From Elusimicrobiota bacterium (lineage in GTDB: Bacteria > Elusimicrobiota > Elusimicrobia > UBA1565 > UBA9628): DNA of 5,092 nt. The stretch covers positions 1-5,092 of the forward strand of contig JAMPYD010000187.1 of NCBI GenBank assembly GCA_023700845.1, given 5' to 3'. Each line of letters starts with the position of its first letter. Within the stretch, counting starts at the first letter, position 1. Both the position numbers and the translations under genes were made by a program. Of the stretch, positions 1 through 5,092 are shown one piece after another. Under the pieces are notes generated by a model. It was given only the letters and a program-made list of their open reading frames with translations, had not been told where the DNA came from and made no database searches.

Positions 1-353
1 GAGAGCCGCGGCTCGACGTCGGGCCGGTCTTCCGCGTCGAGCGCCGCGAGCGCCATCGCCTGCGCGCGCTTCTTGTCCTTCGCGGAGCGGACGACGAGAA
101 GCGCCGCGGTATGACCGCCCGGCGCCTCGGTGCGGTCGATCGACTCGGTCACCCTCAGGCCTTTGACCAAGCTCTGCCGGTATTCGAAGTCCGGCTTTCG
201 CCCGCTCTTGGCCCGGAGCTGAGTCACCAGGTCGATGTATTCGGGACCGATCGTGACGGGGAGGTAATGCTCGCCATGCTCCGCGGGCCGGTGCGGAGCC
301 GCGGCCGGAGCCGGTCCGGCCAACGCGAGCGTCAGGAGAAGCCCGGCCGTCAT
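1..353 (-). CDS. Probable exported protein of unknown function, partial (C-terminus beyond left edge)
   Basis: This reading frame stays open for 117 codons from an ATG at 353-351 to the left edge of the window. The start is supported by a GAGAGG ribosome-binding site 7 bases upstream and by an ATGA overlap with the stop codon of the acyl-CoA dehydrogenase, which implies translational coupling. The first 19 or so residues look like a short signal peptide: a hydrophobic stretch (LLLTLALAG, residues 5-13), then an Ala/Pro-rich segment with an A-P-A cleavage-like motif at 15-17. The n-region lacks the usual Lys/Arg, so export is likely but not certain. The rest (from about residue 20) is soluble and charged, with no transmembrane segment and no cysteine. 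I recognise no domain. It is third in an operon for acyl-CoA oxidation, which does not by itself reveal a role. A cytoplasmic protein with a hydrophobic start is the main alternative. Confidence 0.7.
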   Translation of the reverse strand, partial: MTAGLLLTLALAGPAPAAAPHRPAEHGEHYLPVTIGPEYIDLVTQLRAKSGRKPDFEYRQSLVKGLRVTESIDRTEAPGGHTAALLVVRSAKDKKRAQAMALAALDAEDRPDVEPRL

Positions 354-1489
354 CCCAGGACCTCTCGCGCGACGATCAGGCTCTGGACCTCCGTCGTTCC
401 CTCGTATATTTCAGTCACCCTGACATCCCTGAAATACCGTTCCACGGGAAACTCGCGCACGAAGCCGTTGCCGCCGTGGATCTGCACCGCGTCGAAGCAG
501 GCCTTGTTGGCGATGCGCGAGGCGAAGGACTTCGCCATCGACGCCTCCATGGTGCACTTTTCGCCGTTCGCGAGGCGCGAGGCGGCCCGGTAGACGAGCA
601 GGCGCGCCGCGGCGATGTTCGTGGCCATGTCGGAGAGCTTCGCCTGCGTCAGCTGGAACTCGGCGAGCTTCTTGCCGAACTGCTTGCGCTGCTTGGCGTA
701 GGAGACCGCCTCCTCGAGCGCGGCCTGGGCGATGCCCACGGCCTGAGCCGCGATGCCGATGCGGCCGGAATCGAGCTGGCTCATCGCGATCTTGAATCCG
801 CCGCCGACCCCGCCGAGCAGGGCGTTCTTGGGGATTTTCGCGCCCGTGAAATTGATCTCGCGCGTGTCGGAGGCGCGCAGGCCCATCTTCTTCTCCTTCT
901 TGCCGACCGTGAAGCCGGGCATGCCCTTCTCGACGAGCAGGCAGGTGATCCCGCGGGAGCCCGCCTCCTTGTTCGTGGAGACGAAGGTCAGGAACACGGT
1001 CGCGAAGCCGCCGTTGGTGACCCACGACTTGGTTCCGTTGACGAGCCAATGGTCTCCGTTATCAATCGCGAGCGTAGCGAGCGAACCGGCGTCGGTGCCC
1101 GCGCCGGGCTCGGACAGGGAGTAGGCGCCGATCCACTCGCCCGAGGCGAGCTTCGGCAGATAGCGCTTCTTCTGCTCGTCGGTGCCGTGCTTGGCGATCG
1201 CCGCGCAGACCAGCGAGTTGTGCACCGTGGCGCACACCTGGAAGGAGGCCGAGCCGCGCGCGAGCTCTTCCATCGCGGCGGCGTAGGCGAGAGGGTCGAC
1301 GCCCAGGCCCCCGAACTCCTCGGGCACCAACAAGCCGAAGAAGCCGAGCTCGGCGCCCTCCTTATAAACCTCCGCGGGGATGGCCTCGTGCTCGTCCCAT
1401 TCCAAGGCTCCGGGCTTGAGGCGCTTCTCGGCGAACTCCCGCGCGGAGTCGCGCAGCATCGCCATCGATTCGGTGAAATTGAAATCCAT
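350..1489 (-). CDS. Short-chain (butyryl-CoA-type) acyl-CoA dehydrogenase
   Basis: This FAD-dependent cytoplasmic enzyme should oxidise a short-chain acyl-CoA to the trans-2-enoyl-CoA, passing electrons to an electron-transfer flavoprotein; with a bifurcating flavoprotein it could act as a butyryl-CoA-forming reductase. Its 379 residues match the usual length of bacterial butyryl-CoA dehydrogenases. The helical N-terminal domain (about 1-120) starts MDFNFTES. The middle beta domain carries the flavin-site motif SLSEPGAGTD (124-133) and WVTNG (156-160). The C-terminal domain contains RKQFGKKLAEFQLTQ (268-282) and the family signature QIHGGNGF...R...D (336-355). The catalytic base is predicted to be Glu363 in IYEGT (361-365), the position used by short- and medium-chain enzymes. 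It starts 1 base after the hydroxybutyryl-CoA dehydrogenase stop and ends in a 4-base overlap with the next gene, so the three are probably co-transcribed. The exact chain-length preference is inferred; glutaryl-CoA or branched-chain substrates are less likely alternatives. Confidence 0.95.
   Translation of the reverse strand: MDFNFTESMAMLRDSAREFAEKRLKPGALEWDEHEAIPAEVYKEGAELGFFGLLVPEEFGGLGVDPLAYAAAMEELARGSASFQVCATVHNSLVCAAIAKHGTDEQKKRYLPKLASGEWIGAYSLSEPGAGTDAGSLATLAIDNGDHWLVNGTKSWVTNGGFATVFLTFVSTNKEAGSRGITCLLVEKGMPGFTVGKKEKKMGLRASDTREINFTGAKIPKNALLGGVGGGFKIAMSQLDSGRIGIAAQAVGIAQAALEEAVSYAKQRKQFGKKLAEFQLTQAKLSDMATNIAAARLLVYRAASRLANGEKCTMEASMAKSFASRIANKACFDAVQIHGGNGFVREFPVERYFRDVRVTEIYEGTTEVQSLIVAREVLG
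361..366 (-). promoter_or_regulatory. Ribosome-binding site of the exported-protein gene
   Basis: The leftward strand reads GAGAGG here, 7 bases before the ATG at 353. It lies inside the last codons of the acyl-CoA dehydrogenase. It supports choosing this ATG as the start of the downstream gene. Confidence 0.5.
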
Positions 1490-1490
1490 G

Positions 1491-2348
1491 TTATTTTTTC
1501 GGGTACTCGTAGAAGCCCGCCCCTGATTTGACGCCCAGCTTGCCCTCGGCGACCATCTTGCGGAGCAGGTCCGCCGGCTTGTACTTCACGCCGCCGAAGC
1601 CCTTGTCGAGCACCTCCATGATGGCGAGGCACACGTCGAGGCCGATGTAATCGGCCAGCGCGATGGGCCCCATCGGGTGCGCCATGCCGAGCTTCATGAT
1701 GGTGTCGATGTCTTCCTTGGAAGAGACGCCTTCCTGGAGGCACAGGATCGCCTCGTTGATCATGGGCATCAGGACCCGATTCGAGACGAAGCCCGGGAAG
1801 TCGTTGGCGACGGCCGGAATCTTGCCGAGCTTGACCGTCAGCGCCTTGACCGTTTCCGTCGTCCCGTCCGAGGTCTTCTTGCCGCGGATGATCTCGACGA
1901 GCTTCATGACCGGGACGGGATTCATGAAGTGCATGCCGATGACGCGCGAGGGATCTTTCAAGGAGGCGGCGATGTCGGTGATCGGCAGGGACGAGGTGTT
2001 CGTCGCGAGGATCGCTCCGGGAGCGCCGTGGGTCTCGAGCTCCTTGAAGACCGCGGTCTTGATCTCGAGGCGCTCGGGCACGGCCTCGACGGCGAGCTCG
2101 AAGCCGGCCGCGTCGGCGATCTTCGTCCCGGTCTTCAGGCGCGCGAGCGCGGCGTCCTTGTCGGCCGCGGTCAGGGCGCCCTTGGCGGCCTGGCGGTCCA
2201 TGTTCTTCGCGATCGTCGCGACGGCCTTGGCCGCCAATTCCTGGTTGGCCTCGACGAGCGTGACGTGAAAGCCCTTCTGGGCGAAGACGTGGGCGATGCC
2301 GTTGCCCATCGTGCCGCCGCCGACGACGCAGACGCGGGTGATGTCCAT
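1491..2348 (-). CDS. 3-hydroxybutyryl-CoA dehydrogenase (Hbd/PaaH family)
   Basis: This enzyme catalyses NAD(P)-dependent interconversion of (S)-3-hydroxybutyryl-CoA and acetoacetyl-CoA in the cytoplasm, a step of short-chain beta-oxidation or, in reverse, butyrate synthesis. Its 285 residues match the stand-alone monofunctional family rather than the FadB fusion type. The Rossmann domain has the dinucleotide loop GGGTMG (10-15) and Glu33 near the end of the second strand (LVEAN), which favours NAD+. Catalytic and substrate residues are all present: Ser119 in NTSS, His140 in GMHFMNP, Glu152 in KLVEII, and Asn190 in GFVSNR. The C-terminal dimerisation domain holds GPIALADYIGLD (227-238) and ends with the typical KSGAGFYEY (274-282). 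It is the first gene of the leftward operon. A weak AGGA ribosome-binding site (2359-2356) lies 7 bases before its ATG, and the gene directly faces the divergent TetR-type regulator. Its pairing with an acyl-CoA dehydrogenase is a classic association. Family assignment is firm; in vivo direction is not known. Confidence 0.96.
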   Translation of the reverse strand: MDITRVCVVGGGTMGNGIAHVFAQKGFHVTLVEANQELAAKAVATIAKNMDRQAAKGALTAADKDAALARLKTGTKIADAAGFELAVEAVPERLEIKTAVFKELETHGAPGAILATNTSSLPITDIAASLKDPSRVIGMHFMNPVPVMKLVEIIRGKKTSDGTTETVKALTVKLGKIPAVANDFPGFVSNRVLMPMINEAILCLQEGVSSKEDIDTIMKLGMAHPMGPIALADYIGLDVCLAIMEVLDKGFGGVKYKPADLLRKMVAEGKLGVKSGAGFYEYPKK

Positions 2349-2434
2349 GCGCCGATCCTATCAAATCCGGCCGCTCTCATCCGCGGCAGAAAATAGGAAG
2401 CGCCGCCGCGGCGGTTTCATGCTATCATTTCGAT
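2349..2434. promoter_or_regulatory. Divergent intergenic region with promoters for both operons
   Basis: This 86-base gap separates two outward-facing start codons and must hold the promoters of both operons unless they are read through from elsewhere. Rightward, TATCAT (2423-2428) resembles a -10 element and ends 6 bases before the regulator's ATG. Leftward, TATTTT (2395-2390, lower strand) is a possible -10 about 42 bases before the dehydrogenase ATG. Neither has a convincing -35 at normal spacing, so the elements are tentative. A 12-base GC-only palindrome (2403-2414) and two copies of the motif CTATCAWWT (2358-2366 and 2422-2430) also lie here. There is no visible terminator. Confidence 0.55.
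2423..2428 (+). promoter_or_regulatory. Candidate -10 element for the regulator operon
   Basis: TATCAT matches TATAAT at five of six positions and ends 6 bases before the regulator's ATG. A transcript initiated at normal distance would begin at or very near that ATG, which fits the absence of a Shine-Dalgarno sequence. No recognisable -35 is found 16-18 bases upstream, where the sequence is GC-rich. The promoter assignment is therefore weak. Confidence 0.35.
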
Positions 2435-2450
2435 ATGAACGATCGTTCAT
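2435..2450. promoter_or_regulatory. Candidate TetR-family operator, 16-base perfect palindrome
   Basis: ATGAACGATCGTTCAT is its own reverse complement over all 16 bases. It begins exactly at the A of the regulator's start codon, so it encodes the first residues (MNDRS and part of F). TetR-family repressors generally bind short palindromes of this size as dimers, often next to or inside their own promoter. A bound dimer here would cover the likely transcription start and the start codon. I found no second copy in the window, so control of the leftward operon through this site is possible but not shown. That it is an operator is inferred from position and symmetry. Confidence 0.65.
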
Positions 2451-3082
2451 TCACTGCGAAGGCCGGCAACCGCGCTCCCATCCTCAAGGCCGCCGCGGCG
2501 CTCTTCCGGCGCCAGGGCTTCCACGGGACGTCCATCCGCGAGATCGCCGAGAAGGCCGGCGTGTCGCTCGGCAACATCTACAACCACTTCCCGACCAAGG
2601 AGCGGCTCTTCGCCGTGCTCATGGAGGAATACGAGCGCGAGTACTTCTCCCCCGACCAGCCCATTGCCCGCGTCCTCGCCGAAATCCCCTTCCCGGAGAA
2701 CATCGAGGCGCTGGGGCAGGCGAGCCGGGCGACCGTGGAGCGGTTCGCCGACTACCTTCGCCTGATCTACGTGGACATGGTCGAGTTCGACGCCCGGCAC
2801 ATCCGCAAGATCTTTTTGGCCATGCGCAAGCGCTACGCGCTGATCCAGGCGAAGACGGGCACCGCCGTCGCCTCGGACGTGGATCCCGTGGCCGCGATGA
2901 TGATGGTCTCCTTCGGCTTCCAGAACTTCTTCATCATGGAAAAGCTTTTCAAGGTCAAGGGCCATTACGGCATGACCGAGGATAACGCCATACGGCTGTT
3001 CGCCCGCGTCTACCGGCGCGGCGTGACGCCGGAATTTACGCCGTCCAGGAGGCTCAATTGCAAGTCAAAGACAAGGTCGTGA
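2435..3082 (+). CDS. TetR/AcrR-family transcriptional regulator
   Basis: This 215-residue protein has the normal TetR-family length and architecture. The N-terminal DNA-binding domain (about 13-60) contains APILKAAAALFRRQGF followed by the helix-turn-helix TSIREIAEKAGVSLGNIYNHF (32-52) and TKERLF (54-59), close to family consensus. The remainder (about 65-195) is an all-helical ligand-binding and dimerisation domain with no recognisable subfamily signature. It probably represses its own operon through the palindrome over its start codon and perhaps the divergent dehydrogenase operon. An acyl-CoA or related acid is a reasonable ligand guess from the neighbours, as for FadR- or PsrA-like members, but that is inference. 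No Shine-Dalgarno precedes the ATG and no in-frame alternative start fits the domain, so a leaderless message is plausible. Its last eight codons overlap the next gene by 25 bases, and the basic tail NCKSKTRS looks unconserved. Confidence 0.93.
   Translation: MNDRSFTAKAGNRAPILKAAAALFRRQGFHGTSIREIAEKAGVSLGNIYNHFPTKERLFAVLMEEYEREYFSPDQPIARVLAEIPFPENIEALGQASRATVERFADYLRLIYVDMVEFDARHIRKIFLAMRKRYALIQAKTGTAVASDVDPVAAMMMVSFGFQNFFIMEKLFKVKGHYGMTEDNAIRLFARVYRRGVTPEFTPSRRLNCKSKTRS
3047..3052 (+). promoter_or_regulatory. Strong ribosome-binding site that fixes a TTG start
   Basis: A perfect AGGAGG lies 5 bases upstream of TTG at 3058-3060, inside the end of the regulator gene. It is the strongest Shine-Dalgarno in the window. 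It explains how the short-chain dehydrogenase can start at a non-ATG codon within the upstream gene. Confidence 0.85.
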
Positions 3083-3801
3083 TGATCACCGGAGCGGCGC
3101 GCGGCATCGGCAAGAACGCGGCCAGGATGTTCCTCGCCAACGGCGCCAAGGTCGCCGTCTGCGACGTCAACGAGGCCCAGCTCGCCGAGGCGGGCCGGGA
3201 CCTCGATCCCTCCGGCGCCCTGCCGCTGCTGACCGTCGCCGCCAACGTCGCGGACCGGGCCTCCATGGACAAGGCGGTCAAGACGGTGACCGAGAAATGG
3301 GGCCGGGTGGACGTGCTCATCAACAACGCGGGCATCACGCGCGACTCGCTGCTGGCCAAGATGTCCGAGGCCGACTTCGACAGCGTCATCGGCGTCAACC
3401 TCAAGGGCGTGTTCAACTGCACCCAGGCAGTCCTGCCGGTCATGTCGTCGCAGCGCAAGGGCGCCATCATCAACACCAGCTCCATCGTGGGCGTCTACGG
3501 CAACGTGGGCCAGACCAACTACGCCGCCGCCAAGTCCGGCGTGATCGGGATGACCAAGACGTGGGCCAAGGAGCTCGGCCGCAAGGGGATCACGGTCAAC
3601 GCGGTGGCCCCCGGCTTCACCATGACCGACATGCTCGCCACGGTCCCGGAGAAGATCCTGGACGCGATCAAGGAGAAGACCCCCCTGCAGCGCCTGGGAA
3701 CCCAGGACGACATCGGCAACGCCTACATGTTCCTGGCCTCCGACGCGGCGGCCTTCGTCACCGGGCAGGTCCTCGGCGTGGACGGCGGCCTGGTGATCTG
3801 A
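3058..3801 (+). CDS. Short-chain dehydrogenase/reductase, FabG/PhaB-like 3-oxoacyl reductase
   Basis: This classical SDR probably interconverts (R)-3-hydroxyacyl and 3-oxoacyl thioesters; acetoacetyl-CoA/3-hydroxybutyryl-CoA is the likely pair here. It has 247 residues, the usual FabG/PhaB length. Visible motifs are the cofactor loop TGAARGIG (11-18), NNAG (89-92), and the catalytic tetrad Asn114, Ser142, Tyr155 and Lys159 (YAAAK). PG (185-186) follows, and GQVLGVDGG (236-244) ends the fold. Asp36 at the end of the second strand (AVCDVN) is the usual mark of NAD(H) preference, although Arg15 in the glycine loop is also common in NADPH enzymes. The TTG start is set by AGGAGG 5 bases upstream and gives the expected N-terminus (QVKDKVVMITG). 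The gene overlaps the regulator by 25 bases and precedes the CoA-transferase by 1 base, so it is co-transcribed with both. Alternatives are an acyl-carrier-protein reductase of fatty acid synthesis, less likely in this setting, or another hydroxyacid dehydrogenase. Confidence 0.92.
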   Translation: MQVKDKVVMITGAARGIGKNAARMFLANGAKVAVCDVNEAQLAEAGRDLDPSGALPLLTVAANVADRASMDKAVKTVTEKWGRVDVLINNAGITRDSLLAKMSEADFDSVIGVNLKGVFNCTQAVLPVMSSQRKGAIINTSSIVGVYGNVGQTNYAAAKSGVIGMTKTWAKELGRKGITVNAVAPGFTMTDMLATVPEKILDAIKEKTPLQRLGTQDDIGNAYMFLASDAAAFVTGQVLGVDGGLVI

Positions 3802-3802
3802 C

Positions 3803-5092
3803 ATGGCCGACCCCTACCTCGGCAAGCTCGTCTCCATCGAGGAGGCCGTCTCCCGGATCAAGTCCGGCGACGACGTCATCGTCGCCCAGTGCGCCTCGGA
3901 GCCGCAGGGCTGCATGGCGCAGTTCCACACGCTCACGGACCGCGAGGACGTCCGGGTCTTCGCGGTCCTGACCCTGAAGCCGTACCCCTTCTTCATGGAC
4001 CCGGCGATGAAGGGGCGCTTCGAGCTGTGCTCCTGGTTCCACTCGCACGGGGCCCGTCAGGCCCTGAAGGCGGGGACGGGCACGGTCACCTACGTACCCA
4101 ACATGCTCCACCGCGCGGCCCTGGACCGCATCCACGCGCACAAGCCCGACATCTTCTTCGGCACCTGCACGCCGCCGGACCGCCACGGGTACGTCTCCCT
4201 CTCGCTGGGCGTGACCTACGAGAAGGACGTCATCGACGCGGCCGGGACCGTCGTCCTGGAGGTCAACCCGAACCTGCCGCGCACCTTCGGCGACACCCTC
4301 ATCCACGTGCGCGACGTCGACCTCTTCGTCGAGCACGCGCAGGACGTGCCCTCGCTTCCCGTCCTCCCCCCGGGGCCGGTGGATCTGGCGATCGGCGCGC
4401 ACTTCGCCGAGCTGGTGCCCGACGGCGCCACCCTCCAGTTCGGCATCGGCGGCATCCCCAACGCCGCGGCGATGGCCCTCAAAGGCAAGAAGGACCTGGG
4501 CGTGCACACGGAAATGCTGGTGGACTCCGTCATGGAGCTCTACGAGCTCGGCGTCATCACCAACCGCCGCAAGACCTTGCTCAAGGACAAGTTCGTCGCC
4601 ACCTTCGCCATGGGCACGCGCAAGCTCTACGACTGGCTCGACGACAACCCCACCGTGGAGCTGCGCCGCGGCTCCTGGGTCAACGACCCCGCCATCATCC
4701 GGCGCAACTCCAAGATGGTCTCCCTCAACACCGCGCTGATGGTGGACTTCACCGGCCAGGTGGCCAGCGAGTCCATCGGCTCGACGCAGTACTCGGGGAC
4801 CGGAGGCCAGACGGACACCGCGGTCGGCGCGAAGGAGGCCTTCGACGGCGAGGGCAAGTCCGTCATCGCCACCGCGTCCACGGCCAAGAACGGGACCCTG
4901 AGCTGCATCGTGCCGACCTTGCCCGAGGGGGCGGCCGTGACCTTGCACCGCGCCAACTGCGACCACGTGGTCACCGAGTTCGGCATCGCCTACATGCGCG
5001 GCCGCACGGTCCGGGAGCGGACCCGCAACCTCATCGCCGTGGCGCATCCGGATTTCCGGAGCGACCTCACCGCTCAGGCCAGGAAGCTCGGC
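3803..5092 (+). CDS. Acetyl-CoA hydrolase/4-hydroxybutyrate CoA-transferase family protein, partial at right edge
   Basis: This cytoplasmic enzyme should move CoA between a short-chain acyl-CoA and a free acid such as acetate, butyrate or 4-hydroxybutyrate. The frame is open for 430 codons to the window edge; family members run to roughly 430-440 residues, so little is missing. The N-terminal half (about 1-185) has the expected alpha/beta fold with TPPDRHGYVSLSLG (123-136) and EVNPNLPRTFGD (153-164). The C-terminal half has GIGGIPNA (214-221), the catalytic Glu237 in GVHTEM (233-238), and the CoA-binding region SGTGGQTD (331-338). Glu237 aligns with the glutamate that forms the CoA thioester in clostridial 4-hydroxybutyrate CoA-transferase. 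The ATG follows the SDR stop by 1 base, with a weak GGTGAT 5 bases upstream, so translation is probably coupled. The acid partner cannot be read from sequence; a succinate- or propionate-linked activity, or plain acetyl-CoA hydrolysis, remains possible. Confidence 0.92.
   Translation, partial: MADPYLGKLVSIEEAVSRIKSGDDVIVAQCASEPQGCMAQFHTLTDREDVRVFAVLTLKPYPFFMDPAMKGRFELCSWFHSHGARQALKAGTGTVTYVPNMLHRAALDRIHAHKPDIFFGTCTPPDRHGYVSLSLGVTYEKDVIDAAGTVVLEVNPNLPRTFGDTLIHVRDVDLFVEHAQDVPSLPVLPPGPVDLAIGAHFAELVPDGATLQFGIGGIPNAAAMALKGKKDLGVHTEMLVDSVMELYELGVITNRRKTLLKDKFVATFAMGTRKLYDWLDDNPTVELRRGSWVNDPAIIRRNSKMVSLNTALMVDFTGQVASESIGSTQYSGTGGQTDTAVGAKEAFDGEGKSVIATASTAKNGTLSCIVPTLPEGAAVTLHRANCDHVVTEFGIAYMRGRTVRERTRNLIAVAHPDFRSDLTAQARKLG

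Noticed and set aside
3..14. 12-base palindrome GAGCCGCGGCTC
   Set aside because: It lies inside a coding frame, is GC-rich, and has no T-tract, so it is neither a terminator nor a convincing operator.
111..593. 160-codon rightward open frame near the left edge
   Set aside because: It lies opposite the exported-protein gene and the end of the acyl-CoA dehydrogenase and has no domain or ribosome-binding site. The leftward frames are better supported.
476..1531. 351-codon rightward open frame opposite the acyl-CoA dehydrogenase
   Set aside because: Its translation is low-complexity and rich in Arg, Gly, Ala, Leu and Glu, typical of the reverse strand of a GC-rich gene. The leftward frame has full family signatures and a catalytic Glu.
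988..2364. 458-codon leftward open frame spanning both dehydrogenases in another frame
   Set aside because: It is extremely rich in Arg, Pro and Ser, with no recognisable domain, and overlaps two well-supported genes on the same strand.
3082..3082. Possible frameshift or fusion of regulator and SDR because of their overlap
   Set aside because: The regulator has full family length and the SDR has its own strong ribosome-binding site and complete N-terminal motif, so both are intact separate genes.
3758..5047. 429-codon leftward open frame opposite the CoA-transferase
   Set aside because: The product is a Val/Gly/Asp/His/Arg-rich shadow of a gene whose rightward frame has intact catalytic motifs. 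Long antisense frames are expected with this codon bias.
1..5092. Mobile element, defence system, CRISPR array or RNA gene
   Set aside because: I saw no repeats, transposase or nuclease motifs, tRNA-like cloverleaf or rRNA segment. Base composition looks uniform throughout.

Overview
The window comes from a bacterial chromosome of high GC content (about two thirds G+C by eye). Genes are tightly packed, third codon positions are strongly G/C-biased, and almost all sequence is coding. Nothing in it fixes the phylum. The gene content (short-chain acyl-CoA enzymes with a TetR-type regulator) fits many high-GC heterotrophs, such as deltaproteobacterial/myxococcal lineages or uncultivated high-GC phyla. 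I saw no tRNA, rRNA, CRISPR array, insertion sequence or phage gene.

Layout: two divergent operons are separated by an 86-base gap (2349-2434). The leftward operon runs hbd-type 3-hydroxybutyryl-CoA dehydrogenase (2348-1491), then butyryl-CoA-type acyl-CoA dehydrogenase (1489-350), then the start of a probably exported protein of unknown function (353 to the left edge). Its junctions are a 1-base gap and a 4-base ATGA overlap. The rightward operon runs TetR/AcrR-family regulator (2435-3082), then FabG/PhaB-like short-chain dehydrogenase (3058-3801, TTG start, 25-base overlap with the regulator), then an acetyl-CoA hydrolase/4-hydroxybutyrate CoA-transferase-family protein (3803 to the right edge, nearly complete).

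How the genes work together: the enzymes cover most steps between a free short-chain acid and its 3-oxoacyl-CoA. The CoA-transferase would load or unload CoA, the acyl-CoA dehydrogenase interconverts acyl-CoA and enoyl-CoA, and the two 3-hydroxyacyl dehydrogenases interconvert 3-hydroxy and 3-oxo forms. By family the Hbd-type enzyme is expected to be (S)-specific and the SDR (R)-specific. The enoyl-CoA hydratase, thiolase and electron-transfer flavoprotein needed for a full pathway are not in the window. The direction (short-chain fatty acid or hydroxybutyrate breakdown, butyrate formation, or a link to polyhydroxybutyrate) cannot be settled from sequence alone.

Regulation: a perfect 16-base palindrome (2435-2450) begins exactly at the regulator's start codon. 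It is the best operator candidate and suggests autoregulation. The regulator gene has no visible Shine-Dalgarno sequence, and a -10-like hexamer lies just upstream, so its mRNA may be leaderless. Apart from this and the unidentified exported protein, the region looks like ordinary acyl-CoA metabolism. I found no convincing evidence of an undescribed system.
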